Below are positions 1 to 9,504 of a stretch of 64,000 nt of DNA, one piece after another; within the stretch, counting starts at the first letter, position 1; every line of letters begins with the position of its first letter. This DNA is from an uncultured Nocardioides sp. (lineage in GTDB: Bacteria > Actinomycetota > Actinomycetes > Propionibacteriales > Nocardioidaceae). A program made the translations under genes and the position numbers. The stretch lies in the NCBI GenBank assembly GCA_902805885.1, contig CADCUM010000086.1, positions 21,201-85,200 of the forward strand. The letters run 5' to 3'. The notes beneath the pieces were generated by a model, which saw only the letters and a list, made by a program, of their open reading frames with translations, was not told the origin of the DNA and ran no database searches.

Positions 1-473
1 ACGACTGGTCGACCGGCTCGGTCAACCTGACCGACGACGACAACGGCTCGGCGCGCTTCCAGGTCAACAACATGGTGCCGGGCGACACCGACTCCAAGTG
101 CCTCAAGGTCACCGCGACGGCGTCCGTGCCCAGCACGGTCAAGGGCTACAGCGTCAACCCCGTCCCGTCCACGAGCGGCCTGGAGAACCGGGTCCTCATC
201 ACGATCAAGGACGGCACCGGCGGCTCCTTCGCCGACTGCTCCGGGTTCACCGCGGAGAACACCCTGATCACCAACGTCCCGCTCTCCCAGCTCGCGATGG
301 CGAACAGCTACGCCGCCGGCATCGGTGGCTGGGTGATCCCGGCGGGGACGTCCCACAAGACCTACCAGCTCACCTGGAAGTTCGACACGACGGGCATGAC
401 CCAGTCGCAGATCGACCAGCTGCAGGGCACCCGCACCGGCATCGACATGCAGTGGGAGATGCGCAGCAACTGA
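1..473 (+). CDS. TasA/camelysin-like SipW-dependent secreted protein, C-terminal part
   Basis: The reading frame is open from base 3, so the 5' end of the gene lies outside the window and about 156 residues are visible. The fragment has the beta-sandwich style of TasA/CalY-type proteins: a D-D-D-N-G-S-A-R-F stretch followed by an N-x-x-P-G-D motif near residue 25, then alternating hydrophobic strands ending in a Met-Gln-Trp-Glu segment. This family is exported with an atypical signal peptide cut by SipW-type signal peptidases, and such a peptidase is encoded 49 bp downstream. That neighbour is the main support for the call. The role is probably a surface or matrix (fibre) protein. The signal peptide cannot be checked here. 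Confidence 0.6.
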   Translation, partial: DWSTGSVNLTDDDNGSARFQVNNMVPGDTDSKCLKVTATASVPSTVKGYSVNPVPSTSGLENRVLITIKDGTGGSFADCSGFTAENTLITNVPLSQLAMANSYAAGIGGWVIPAGTSHKTYQLTWKFDTTGMTQSQIDQLQGTRTGIDMQWEMRSN

Positions 474-522
474 CGACCGGCCGGTCCCCCACCGGCCTCC
501 GCCTTCCTCGGGAGCAGGCACC

Positions 523-1935
523 ATGCACGACACGCGGCACCACCACCGGTCAGCCGGGTCCACCTGGGCCCGGCTGGTCGTGGTGCTGCTGGCGCGCGCC
601 TACCGCTCGGTGCTGCTCACGCTGTCCGCGGCGGCGATCCTGCCGCTGCTGCTCACGAGCATGGCCGGCTACGTCATCGACTCGGGATCGATGCGGCCGA
701 CGATCTCGGAGGGCGACGTCGTCGTGGCCCGCCCGTTCGCGGCCGGCGAGCGTGTCGACGTGGGCCGGGTGTACGTCTTCGAGGACCCGGCCGTGCCGGG
801 TCGGCTGCTGGTCCACCGGATCGTCGAGCGGCGCGACGACGGCGACTTCACGACCGCCGGCGATGCCAACGACCTCACCGACGTGACGCCGCTCGACGCC
901 GCCGACATCCGCGGTCGGGGCGTGCTGCTCGTCCCCTACGCCGGGCTTCCCGTCCACTGGATGCACACCGGGCAGTGGTGGCGCCTGGCGCTCTGGCTGC
1001 TGCTCACGGTGGGCGCCTTCCTGGTCGCCGCGCGGCGGCTGGAGGACGAGCCGCCCTCCTGGCTGCAGCGCCTGCGCCGGCGCGTGCGTCGCCGCCGCGC
1101 CGTCCCCCCGCCCCCGCGCCGACCGGCGGTCCCGGTCGCCGCGAGCCTCGCCGTCGTCCTGTTCGGGGGCGTCCTGTCCACCGGGACCGCCAACGCCGCG
1201 TTCACGAGCCGCACCACCAGCCACGCCAACACCTGGGCCGCGGGCGCCGGGCTGCAGCGGTACGTCGCCGCGGTCCAGGCCGACCAGCCCTACGGCTTCT
1301 GGCTCCTCGACGAGCCCAGCGGGTCGACGTACGCCGTCGACCGGTCGGGCAACGACCGCACCGGGCAGTACTACGGCGCCCTCGCACTCGGCCGGCCGGG
1401 CGCGCTCGCCAACAACCCCGGCACCGCCGTGGGCACGAGCGGCGGGCGTGCCGTGCTTGGCCGCAACCCGGTGTCGGCCCCCGCGGCGTACTCGATCGAG
1501 CTGTGGTTCCGGGCCGTGCCGGGTGCGTCCGGCTACCTCGCCGGCTTCGAGAACGACCGGGACGACGACCCGGTCGGCTCCTTCGCCGACCGCAGCGTGT
1601 CGATGGACGGGACCGGCCGTCTCGTCTTCGGACGGTGGGCGGGCCGGACCCAGACCATCACGTCACCGCGCGCCTACAGCGACGGCGCCTGGCACCACCT
1701 CGTCGTGACGAACACGTCGGCCCGCTACACCGTCATGTACGTCGACGGCGTGGCCGTGGCCGCCGGCAACACCTCGCAGGACTCCGCCTACGCCGGGTTC
1801 TGGCGGATCGGCCAGGGCAGCACCGGCACCTCAGCGGGCAACACCTCGGCCTTCACCGGCGACCTCGACAACGTCTCGATCTTCCACACGGTGCTCCCCT
1901 CGGCGCGGGTCACCGCTCACTGGAACGCTCGCTGA
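523..1935 (+). CDS. SipW-type signal peptidase I fused to a TasA-like signal segment and LamG domain
   Basis: The protein has 470 residues. An N-terminal membrane segment (about 18-45) is followed by the peptidase core with Ser56 in an S-G-S-M-R-P motif and His98 in L-V-H-R-I. The His replaces the bacterial lysine, which is typical of the archaeal/ER/SipW class. A G-D-A-N motif lies at 113-116, and a second membrane segment at about 152-170 precedes a very basic linker (182-200). Residues 203-227 form a third hydrophobic stretch ending T-A-N-A-A-F-T, which looks like the SipW-dependent cleavage region of TasA-like substrates. Residues about 245-470 form a LamG/concanavalin-like domain (F-W-L-L-D-E start, S-I-E-L-W-F and W-H-H-L-V-V strands). 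It probably processes the upstream TasA-like protein. The fusion may also release its own lectin-like domain (inference). Confidence 0.8.
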   Translation: MHDTRHHHRSAGSTWARLVVVLLARAYRSVLLTLSAAAILPLLLTSMAGYVIDSGSMRPTISEGDVVVARPFAAGERVDVGRVYVFEDPAVPGRLLVHRIVERRDDGDFTTAGDANDLTDVTPLDAADIRGRGVLLVPYAGLPVHWMHTGQWWRLALWLLLTVGAFLVAARRLEDEPPSWLQRLRRRVRRRRAVPPPPRRPAVPVAASLAVVLFGGVLSTGTANAAFTSRTTSHANTWAAGAGLQRYVAAVQADQPYGFWLLDEPSGSTYAVDRSGNDRTGQYYGALALGRPGALANNPGTAVGTSGGRAVLGRNPVSAPAAYSIELWFRAVPGASGYLAGFENDRDDDPVGSFADRSVSMDGTGRLVFGRWAGRTQTITSPRAYSDGAWHHLVVTNTSARYTVMYVDGVAVAAGNTSQDSAYAGFWRIGQGSTGTSAGNTSAFTGDLDNVSIFHTVLPSARVTAHWNAR

Positions 1936-1951
1936 GCCGGTCGGAGGCCGC

Positions 1952-3556
1952 TCAGGACAGGTCGACGGCCCTGACCAGGGACGCCTCCATGGCGGCCTCG
2001 ATCTCGGCCAGCGTGTCGGCCGGGATCGCCGAGTCCACGCTGAGCGCGACCAGCGCCTCGCCGCCCTTGTCCTGGCGCGAGACCTGCATCCCGGCGATGT
2101 TGACCGAGGCGTCGCCCAGGATCCGGCCCACCGTGCCGACCATGCCCGGCCGGTCGGCGTACGTCAGGAACGCGAGGTGGTCGGTCGGCTCGATGTCGAC
2201 GTCGAAGCCGTTGACCTCGACGAGCCGCTCCTTCTGGCCGATGCCGATGAGCGTGCCGCTGACCGAGACCTGGGTGCCGTCGGCGAGGGTGCCGCGCAGC
2301 GTGATGAGGTTGCGGTGGTCGGGGCTCTCCGCCTCGGTCACGAGGCGGACCTCGGTGCCGCGCTCGGCGGCGAGCAGCGGGGCGTTCACGTAGGAGACCT
2401 GCTCCTCGACGATGTCCGCGAACACGCCCTTGAGCGCGGCCAGCTCGAGCACCTTGACGTCGTACTCGGTGATCTCGCCGCGCACCTCGACGTCGAGCTG
2501 CTGGGCGACCTCGCCGGCGAGACCGGTGAACACCCGGCCCAGCTTCTCGGTGAGCGGGATGCCCGGGCGGACCTCCTCGGCGATGACGCCGCCCTGGACG
2601 TTGACGGCGTCCGGGACGAGCTCACCGCTCAGGGCGAGGCGGACCGAGCGGGCGACGGCGATGCCGGCCTTCTCCTGGGCCTCGTCCGTGGACGCGCCGA
2701 GGTGGGGGGTGGCGACGACGTTCTCCAGCTCGAAGAGCGGGCTGTCGGTGCACGGCTCGGTGGCGAAGACGTCGAGCCCTGCGGCCGCGATCTGGCCGGT
2801 CTTGAGCGCGTCGTGGAGCGCGACCTCGTCGACGATGCCGCCGCGCGCGGCGTTGACGAGGACCAGGCTGGACTTCGCCCGCTCGAGCTCCGCCGACCCG
2901 ATCAGGCCGAGCGTCTCCGGCGTCTTCGGGAGGTGGACGCTCATGAAGTCCGACTCGGCCAGCAGCGTGTCGAGGTCGACCAGCCGGACGCCCATCTGGG
3001 CGGCACGGCCGGCCTGGACGTAGGGGTCGTAGGCGATGACCCTCATCCCGAACGCGCTCAGGCGCTGGGCGACGAGCACGCCGATGCGGCCGAGACCGAC
3101 GATGCCGACGGTCTTCTCGTAGAGCTCGATGCCGGTGTACTTCGACCGCTTCCACTCGCCGTTCTTCAGCGCGGAGTGGGCAGGGCTGACGTGACGGGCG
3201 GCCGCGAGCATCAGCGCGACCGCGAGCTCGGCGGCGCTGACGATGTTGGAGGTCGGGGCGTTGACGACCATCACGCCGGCCTGGGTGGCGGCCTTCACGT
3301 CGACGTTGTCGAGACCCACGCCGGCACGGGCGACCACCTTGAGGCGGCGCGCGGCGGCGAGCGCCTCGGCGTCCACCTTGGTGGCGGAGCGCACCAGGAT
3401 CGCGTCGACGTCGGCGATGGCCGGGAGCAGCTCGGCGCGGTCCGCGCCGTTGCAGTGGCGGATCTCGAAGTCGGGGCCGAGCGCCTCGATCGTGGCGGGG
3501 CTCAGCTCCTCGGCGATGAGCACGACGGGCTTGGTGGACTTGACGGGTGCGGTCAC
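1952..3556 (-). CDS. serA: D-3-phosphoglycerate dehydrogenase
   Basis: This is the first committed enzyme of serine synthesis, oxidising 3-phosphoglycerate with NAD+. The 534-residue length matches the long actinobacterial form: substrate and NAD domains (G-L-G-R-I-G nucleotide loop, catalytic R-G-G-I-V-D and H-L-G-A-S-T segments), an intervening domain, and a C-terminal ACT domain (R-P-G-M-V-G-T-V) for serine feedback. The GTG start at 3556 is chosen because GAGGA lies 7 nt upstream. The open frame extends 23 codons further upstream but with Arg/Pro-rich sequence atypical of the family. It converges with the signal peptidase gene (16 bp gap). In many actinobacteria serA directly follows ilvC, but here 4.3 kb separates them. 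Confidence 0.97.
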   Translation of the reverse strand: MTAPVKSTKPVVLIAEELSPATIEALGPDFEIRHCNGADRAELLPAIADVDAILVRSATKVDAEALAAARRLKVVARAGVGLDNVDVKAATQAGVMVVNAPTSNIVSAAELAVALMLAAARHVSPAHSALKNGEWKRSKYTGIELYEKTVGIVGLGRIGVLVAQRLSAFGMRVIAYDPYVQAGRAAQMGVRLVDLDTLLAESDFMSVHLPKTPETLGLIGSAELERAKSSLVLVNAARGGIVDEVALHDALKTGQIAAAGLDVFATEPCTDSPLFELENVVATPHLGASTDEAQEKAGIAVARSVRLALSGELVPDAVNVQGGVIAEEVRPGIPLTEKLGRVFTGLAGEVAQQLDVEVRGEITEYDVKVLELAALKGVFADIVEEQVSYVNAPLLAAERGTEVRLVTEAESPDHRNLITLRGTLADGTQVSVSGTLIGIGQKERLVEVNGFDVDIEPTDHLAFLTYADRPGMVGTVGRILGDASVNIAGMQVSRQDKGGEALVALSVDSAIPADTLAEIEAAMEASLVRAVDLS

Positions 3557-3737
3557 AGCGGGGTCCTCGGAGGATCGGCGGGGGTTCGGGCGGGCCGGGA
3601 CTGCACGACGCTGTGCGGGCTCCACCCTACCCGCGCCGCTCCCCCGGGCCGAACCGGTCCCACAGTCCGATCCGGTCGGGCGCGCGGCCCACGGCGACCA
3701 CTACCGGGAGCGCACCCGGCTCCTCGACACTGGGGCG

Positions 3738-4313
3738 ATGGGGGTCATGGACGACGCGGAGAGGCTGCAACCCGGCACGGTCGAGGAGTGGAGCGCCTGG
3801 CTGCGCGAGCACCACGGCCGCCATCAGGGCGTGTGGCTGGTCTCGCGACGCACGCACGCCGAGCGGGCGTTCTCCTACGAGGAGTCCGTGCTGGAGGCCC
3901 TGCGGTTCGGCTGGGTCGACTCGACCGTCAAGCCGGTCGACGCGGACCACACGATGATGTGGTTCGCGCCCCGCCGCAGGGGCAGCGTGTGGACCCGCAT
4001 CAACAAGGGCCGGGTCGCCCGGCTCGAGCAGGCAGGGCTGATGGAGCCGGCCGGCACGGCTGCGGTCTCCCTCGCCAAGGAGACCGGGACGTGGACCCTG
4101 ATGGACCAGGTCGAGGACCTGGTCGTCCCCGACGACCTGTCGGAGGCGTTCGAGCACCACCCGGGCGCTCGCCAGCACTGGGAGTCGTGGTCGCCCTCGG
4201 CGCGGAAGGCTATCCTCGGCTCGATCGTGCTGGCCAAGCGGGCCGAGACGCGTGCCGCCCGGGTCGCCGCGACCGCCGAGAAGGCTGCCCGCGGGGAGAG
4301 GGCGGTCACGTGA
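3738..4313 (+). CDS. YdeI/OmpD-associated family protein
   Basis: The protein has 191 residues. The N-terminal half carries the family signature: E-E-W-S-A-W-L, G-V-W-L-V, a Y-E-E-S-V-L-E-A-L-R-F-G-W-V-D-S segment, then P-R-R-R-G-S-V-W and N-K-G-R-V-A-R-L. The C-terminal part is helical and Ala/Arg-rich. The family is sometimes annotated as 'bacteriocin-protection' but its biochemical role is not established. Two ATGs are possible, 3738 or 3747. The earlier one is used, and the open frame upstream of it has no family similarity. It is divergent from serA and convergent with the FrnE gene. Confidence 0.85.
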   Translation: MGVMDDAERLQPGTVEEWSAWLREHHGRHQGVWLVSRRTHAERAFSYEESVLEALRFGWVDSTVKPVDADHTMMWFAPRRRGSVWTRINKGRVARLEQAGLMEPAGTAAVSLAKETGTWTLMDQVEDLVVPDDLSEAFEHHPGARQHWESWSPSARKAILGSIVLAKRAETRAARVAATAEKAARGERAVT

Positions 4314-4316
4314 CAG

Positions 4317-4382
4317 GACGTCGTCCCTCCTCGACCACCGGGGAGGTCGGACGTCGTCCTTCCTCGGCCGGCGGGGAGGTCA
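4317..4382. repeat. Two tandem copies of a 33-nt unit between convergent genes
   Basis: Two adjacent 33-nt units (4317-4349 and 4350-4382) differ at only a few positions. Each begins GACGTCGTCC and contains CCTCC/GGGGAGG arms that can form a small hairpin. The second copy runs into the stop codon of the FrnE-like gene (4380-4382). The position between two convergent genes suggests a transcription end, but there is no T-tract. Confidence 0.7.
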
Positions 4383-5084
4383 GACGGCGCAACCCTCCGG
4401 GCCGCATGCCTCGCCACCCGCGACCAGCTCGATCGGCGGGTGGGCGTCCGCCCACGCCCGCTCCAGCACCTCGTTGAAGAGCCCGACCGGCTGCGCGCCG
4501 GAGACGCCGTACTTCTGGCCCACCACGAAGAACGGCACGCCGGTCGCGCCGTACGCCCGCGCCTGCTCGGCGTCCGCCCACACCTCGTCGGTGAGCTCGT
4601 CGCCGGCGAGCAGCGCGTCCACCGCGTGGGCATCGAGCCCGGCGCGCACGGCGACCTCGCGCAGCACTCCGTGGTCGGCGACGTCGCGCGCCTGGACGAA
4701 GTACGCGTCCAGGAGCGCCTCCTTCACCTCTCCCTGCAGCCGCGTGCCGCCCGGACGCAGCGCGAGGTGGATCAGCCGGTGCGCGGCGACGGTGTTGAGG
4801 TGGAGGGTGTCGGCGAGCCGGAAGAGCAGGCCCTCCTCCGCGGCGACCGCCTCGACCTGGTCCTGCATCTGCCGCGCGCCCGCGGGCGACTGGCCGTACT
4901 TGCGGGCCAGCATGGTGACCGTCGGCTCGGTCGGCTCGGTGGGGGCACCGGGGTCGAGCTGGTAGGAGCGCCAGCGCACCTCGACCTGGTCGCGGTGGTC
5001 GAACGCGGCCAGCGCCTTCTCGAGCCGGCGCTTGCCGATGTAGCACCAGGGACAGACGACGTCGGACCAGACCTCGATGAGCAT
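4380..5084 (-). CDS. DsbA/FrnE-family thiol oxidoreductase
   Basis: The protein has 234 residues and a thioredoxin-like fold with an inserted helical domain. The active site C-P-W-C is at Cys11-Cys14 immediately after the first strand, and the cis-proline loop G-V-P-F-F-V-V is near residue 190. FrnE-type members lack a signal peptide and act in the cytoplasm as disulfide isomerase/oxidoreductases. No signal peptide is seen here. The start ATG at 5084 gives the standard family N-terminus. A second Cys pair at the C-terminal end (C-G-P-E-G-C) is notable, as FrnE proteins often carry extra C-terminal cysteines. The NCS1 transporter gene lies 20 bp upstream, so the two may be co-transcribed. Confidence 0.88.
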   Translation of the reverse strand: MLIEVWSDVVCPWCYIGKRRLEKALAAFDHRDQVEVRWRSYQLDPGAPTEPTEPTVTMLARKYGQSPAGARQMQDQVEAVAAEEGLLFRLADTLHLNTVAAHRLIHLALRPGGTRLQGEVKEALLDAYFVQARDVADHGVLREVAVRAGLDAHAVDALLAGDELTDEVWADAEQARAYGATGVPFFVVGQKYGVSGAQPVGLFNEVLERAWADAHPPIELVAGGEACGPEGCAV

Positions 5085-5104
5085 GTCCGGTCCAACCGCA
5101 GCGG

Positions 5105-6634
5105 TCAGCGCGTTGTTCCGGCCGTCCGTGCCTCGGTCCGCGGTGCCAGGGCCTGCTGGCGCAGGACCGTACGGCGCCGCAGGAGGACGCAGCCGAGGAA
5201 GCCGAGGACCAAGGCCGCCAGCACGCCGAGGTTGGCGAACGCCCAGGCGCCGTCCCTGCCGCCGAGGCCGAGCGGGCCGAGGAGGTAGCCCTGCCAGTTG
5301 TTCCACTCGGTGTCCTCGACGGTGTTGGTCACCAGGCCCCAGCCCACGAGCATCGCCGCAGCCATCAGCACCACGGCCGGCCAGTCCCAGGCGCCGTACC
5401 GTCCGCGCTCGTCGAACAGGTCGGCGTCGTCGTAGGCGCCCTTGCGCAGCAGGAGGTCGCCGATCATCACGCCGGCCCAGGCCCCGAGCGGCACGCCCAG
5501 GGTGATCAGGAAGCTGGTGAAGGGGCCGATGAAGGAGTCGGCGAAGAACACCACGTAGATCGTGCCGAGGGTCAGCAGCACCCCGTCGACGAGCGCCGCC
5601 GTCGGGCGCGGGATGCGCAGGCCCAGCGAGAGCAGGGTCAGCCCGGAGGAGTAGATGCCGAGCACGGCGCCACTGACGAGGGCGAGGACGGCGGCCACGA
5701 GGAACGGCACCAGCGCCCAGGTCGGCAGCAGGGTGGCCAGCGTGCCGATCGGGTCGAGCGCCACGCCGTCGAGGACCTCGGTCGAGGAGCCCGCCAGCGC
5801 CAGGCCGAAGAGGATCAGCAGGACGGGCGCGAGCGCCCCGCCGAAGGTGTTCCAGAAGACGATCGCCGGGCCGGAGGCGTCACGGGACTGGTAGCGCGAC
5901 CAGTCGGCCGCGATGTTGATCCAGCCGAGACCGAAGCCGGTCATCACCATCACCAGGGCGCCGACGACGGCCTGGTTGGAGCCGGCGGGGATGGACTGGA
6001 CGGCCGCCCAGTCGATCTCGTCGACGGTGAGCGCGACGTAGACCAGGGTGGCGATGCCGGTGAGCCAGGTGAGGACCGACTGCATCCGCATGATGACGTG
6101 GTAGCCGGCGACGCTGGCGCCGACGATGAGCGCCGCCACCACCACGGTCGCGCCGACCTTGGTGGCCGTGCCCCCGCCCCAGCCGAGGCGCTCGAAGATC
6201 GTCGCCGTGGCGAGGACCGCCAGGATCGCCAGGAAGGTCTCCCACCCGATCGAGACGAGCCACGACATCACGCCGGGGATCCTCTGCCCCTTCACGCCGA
6301 ACGCCGCGCGGCTGAGGATCATCGTCGGGGCGGAGCCGCGCTTCCCGGCGACCGCCACGACGCCGCAGAGCAGGAACGAGACGACGACCCCGACCACGGT
6401 GACCAGGACGCCCTGCCAGAAGGAGATCCCGAAGTAGAGGATGAACGCCGCGTAGCTCATGCCGAAGACCGACACGTTCGCCGCGAACCAGGGCCAGAAC
6501 AGGTCGCGGGGGCGCGCGGTGCGCTGCGCCTCGTCGATGATCTCGATGCCGGTCGTCTCGACCCCGAGGCGGCGGGTCTGCTCCAGCCCGGACGGCGACG
6601 CCGGGTCCTGCATGGTGTGGCTCATGCCTGGCAT
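5105..6634 (-). CDS. NCS1-family cytosine/purine/hydantoin-type permease
   Basis: The protein is an integral membrane protein of 509 residues (506 if the ATG at 6625 is used) with about twelve hydrophobic segments. The N-terminal region has the P-R-D-L-F-W-P-W-F-A-A-N-V-S motif characteristic of NCS1 nucleobase symporters, followed by G-M-S-Y-A and R-A-A-F-G-V-K-G. NCS1 proteins import purines, cytosine, hydantoins or related compounds with H+ or Na+. The exact substrate cannot be read from the sequence. There are no nucleobase catabolic genes nearby. Confidence 0.88.
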   Translation of the reverse strand: MPGMSHTMQDPASPSGLEQTRRLGVETTGIEIIDEAQRTARPRDLFWPWFAANVSVFGMSYAAFILYFGISFWQGVLVTVVGVVVSFLLCGVVAVAGKRGSAPTMILSRAAFGVKGQRIPGVMSWLVSIGWETFLAILAVLATATIFERLGWGGGTATKVGATVVVAALIVGASVAGYHVIMRMQSVLTWLTGIATLVYVALTVDEIDWAAVQSIPAGSNQAVVGALVMVMTGFGLGWINIAADWSRYQSRDASGPAIVFWNTFGGALAPVLLILFGLALAGSSTEVLDGVALDPIGTLATLLPTWALVPFLVAAVLALVSGAVLGIYSSGLTLLSLGLRIPRPTAALVDGVLLTLGTIYVVFFADSFIGPFTSFLITLGVPLGAWAGVMIGDLLLRKGAYDDADLFDERGRYGAWDWPAVVLMAAAMLVGWGLVTNTVEDTEWNNWQGYLLGPLGLGGRDGAWAFANLGVLAALVLGFLGCVLLRRRTVLRQQALAPRTEARTAGTTR

Positions 6635-6755
6635 GGTCGCTCACGGCGGCGGTACGGCGCCAGCCGACGGCCCCGCAGCGGTGGTCGGGGCGCGGAAGCG
6701 CGGTCGTGCCCGGGACGACCACCCCTGCCGTGCTGTCGCGTGCTGTTCGACCACG

Positions 6756-7136
6756 TCACCCCGGAGCACTCTCGCTGTCGTAGCCCCCGCAGGTCCCGTA
6801 GGTGGCCGGGTCCTCCTCGAAGGCCGCCCTCTTGCCGCCGACAGCGGCCGCGCCGCTGACCGTGGCGCCGACGACGGCGAGGACCACCAGGCCTGCCGCG
6901 GCGAGGCGGAGCCCGCGGCCCCCGATGACGGCGACGAGCACCGCGAGAGCCCCTGCCACCCCCGCCACGAGCGGGCCGAGCCCGGCCCCGCCCAGCCAGA
7001 CCTGCTCCAGCGCCCCGGTGTCGCCGCAGACGTCGCCGTACTCCCGCAGGAGGCCGTAGGTCGCAGCACATCCCAGTCCCACGAGCCCGAGACTCAGGAC
7101 CAGGACGACGAGGGCGGCGCGATCACGTGTGCGCAT
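6756..7136 (-). CDS. Small membrane protein, unknown
   Basis: The protein has 126 residues and three predicted membrane segments (about 8-30, 48-70 and 76-98), then a short polar tail containing T-C-G-G-Y. The loop after the first segment carries Asp-Val-Cys-Gly-Asp, so two Cys (about 37 and 117) on the same side could form a disulfide. No family is recognised. Codon use is typical of the neighbours. The start ATG follows the first basic residues M-R-T-R-D-R. The 120 bp downstream, before the permease gene, shows no further feature. Confidence 0.5.
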   Translation of the reverse strand: MRTRDRAALVVLVLSLGLVGLGCAATYGLLREYGDVCGDTGALEQVWLGGAGLGPLVAGVAGALAVLVAVIGGRGLRLAAAGLVVLAVVGATVSGAAAVGGKRAAFEEDPATYGTCGGYDSESAPG

Positions 7137-7214
7137 GGACGGACACTAGATCGTCCGGGGTGGCGGGCGGATGAGCACGGATGCGCATCCTGCGCCCCGA
7201 CTCGCACCGGTTGC

Positions 7215-7691
7215 TCACTCCACGAAGATCGTCTCGAGGGTCACGAAGATCGCGAATATCCCCAGGAGCGACGGCGGGCCGGCCCACCAGGCGATGCGCC
7301 GTTGCTCCTGGGCGTCGGCGCCGGCAGCCCCGAGATCGGATCGCCACCAGTGGTAGCCCTGAAGGTCGACGGGCGCCGTCGCGAGGACGAACGGCGCGTA
7401 GGCGAGCATGGCCGGACCGCTGACGAGCAGCGCCCAGTAGGACGCGCCCAGATGTCTCGAGAGCACGTGCCCGAGGACCGCCAGCACGCTGTACCCGACG
7501 AGGGCAGCTACGGACATGATGAGCGAGCATGGTCCCGTCGCGGGACCCCACTCCGCCGTGCGAGAGACCCACCACTCGGCGAGCCGCCTGTCCGAGTCGT
7601 GTCGGACGCCGAGGTAGAGGCCCCAACCGAAGACGACCGCACCCACGGCCGCGACCATCCACCACCCGTCCATCAGCGTGCGTCCCGGCAC
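7215..7691 (-). CDS. Membrane protein, unknown
   Basis: The protein has 158 residues (152 if the ATG at 7673, before D-G-W-W-M, is the start). There are four hydrophobic segments, near residues 9-26, 56-75, 84-104 and 136-156. A charged stretch, G-V-R-H-D-S-D-R-R-L, follows the first segment. No motif identifies a family. It lies alone between the ilvC terminator side and another unknown membrane protein gene, with 78 bp separating the two. Function is unknown. Confidence 0.5.
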   Translation of the reverse strand: MPGRTLMDGWWMVAAVGAVVFGWGLYLGVRHDSDRRLAEWWVSRTAEWGPATGPCSLIMSVAALVGYSVLAVLGHVLSRHLGASYWALLVSGPAMLAYAPFVLATAPVDLQGYHWWRSDLGAAGADAQEQRRIAWWAGPPSLLGIFAIFVTLETIFVE

Positions 7692-7844
7692 GGTCGTCGG
7701 TCATGGGTCACGGCGACGACCGTAGCGGGGCGCGGTGCCCCCGCGGCGCCCGCTGAGGTCAGCTCGATCCCGGTTGCGCGGTCGCGCAGGGCGTGGGCAC
7801 ACAGGTAGGTCTTGCCCGGCCAGGGCCTCTGAAGAGACGCACGA

Positions 7845-7875
7845 AGCCCCCTCCGCCCGTCAGGCGAAGGGGGCT
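7845..7875 (-). terminator. Terminator after ilvC
   Basis: Thirteen nucleotides past the ilvC stop codon, the minus strand reads AGCCCCCTTCGCC, a short loop, then GGGCGGAGGGGGCT. This is a long, nearly perfect GC hairpin. There is no strong T-run, as is common in high-GC actinobacteria. Confidence 0.75.
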
Positions 7876-7888
7876 GCGGCTCGGCAGG

Positions 7889-8917
<1,029 letters not shown>

Positions 8918-8964
8918 GGTGGGCTCTCCTTCGTGAGGGTTTCTCTGGGTGGTGGTGCGCGGGG

Positions 8965-9504
8965 TCAGCGGGCGACGGGTGGGGCGGGGACCGGGACGGG
9001 GCGCAGGGTCCGCTCGCTGATCGAGCGGGACCCGCGGCCGACGGCGACCATGCCCGACTGGACGAGCTCGCGGATGCCGAAGGGCTCCAGCACGCGCAGG
9101 AGGTCGGCCAGCTTGTCGGCGTTGCCGACGGCCTGCACGGTCACCGCGTCGGGAGCGACGTCGACGACCTTCGCCCGGAAGAGCTGTACGGCGTCGAGCA
9201 CGGCGCCGCGCGTGGAGGCGTCGGCCCGCACCTTGACGAGCAGCAGCTCGCGGTTGACCGAGGCCCCGCCGTCGAGCTCGACGATCTTGATGACCTCGAC
9301 CAGCTTGTTGAGCTGCTTGGTCACCTGCTCGAGCGGGGACTCCTCGACGTTGACGACGATCGTCATGCGGGAGACCTCGGGATGCTCCGTCGGTCCCACG
9401 GCGAGGCTGTCGATGTTGAAGCCGCGGCGCGAGAACAGGCCGGCGATGCGGGCCAGGACGCCGGGCTTGTTCTCCACCAGCACGGAGAGCGTGTGCCTGC
9501 TCAT
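8965..9504 (-). CDS. ilvN: Acetolactate synthase small (regulatory) subunit
   Basis: The protein has 179 residues. The N-terminal ACT domain carries the classic [19 protein letters not shown] start, and the C-terminal ALS_ss_C domain includes R-E-L-L-L-V-K-V. It binds valine and confers feedback inhibition on IlvB. The start ATG overlaps the ilvB stop (ATGA, 4 nt), so translation is coupled. The C-terminal tail is Pro/Val-rich and slightly longer than average. Confidence 0.97.
   Translation of the reverse strand: MSRHTLSVLVENKPGVLARIAGLFSRRGFNIDSLAVGPTEHPEVSRMTIVVNVEESPLEQVTKQLNKLVEVIKIVELDGGASVNRELLLVKVRADASTRGAVLDAVQLFRAKVVDVAPDAVTVQAVGNADKLADLLRVLEPFGIRELVQSGMVAVGRGSRSISERTLRPVPVPAPPVAR

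Noticed and set aside
3557..3625. Upstream ATG start for serA
   Set aside because: The extra 23 residues are Arg/Pro-rich and unlike SerA; the GTG at 3556 has a good ribosome site and gives the normal family length.
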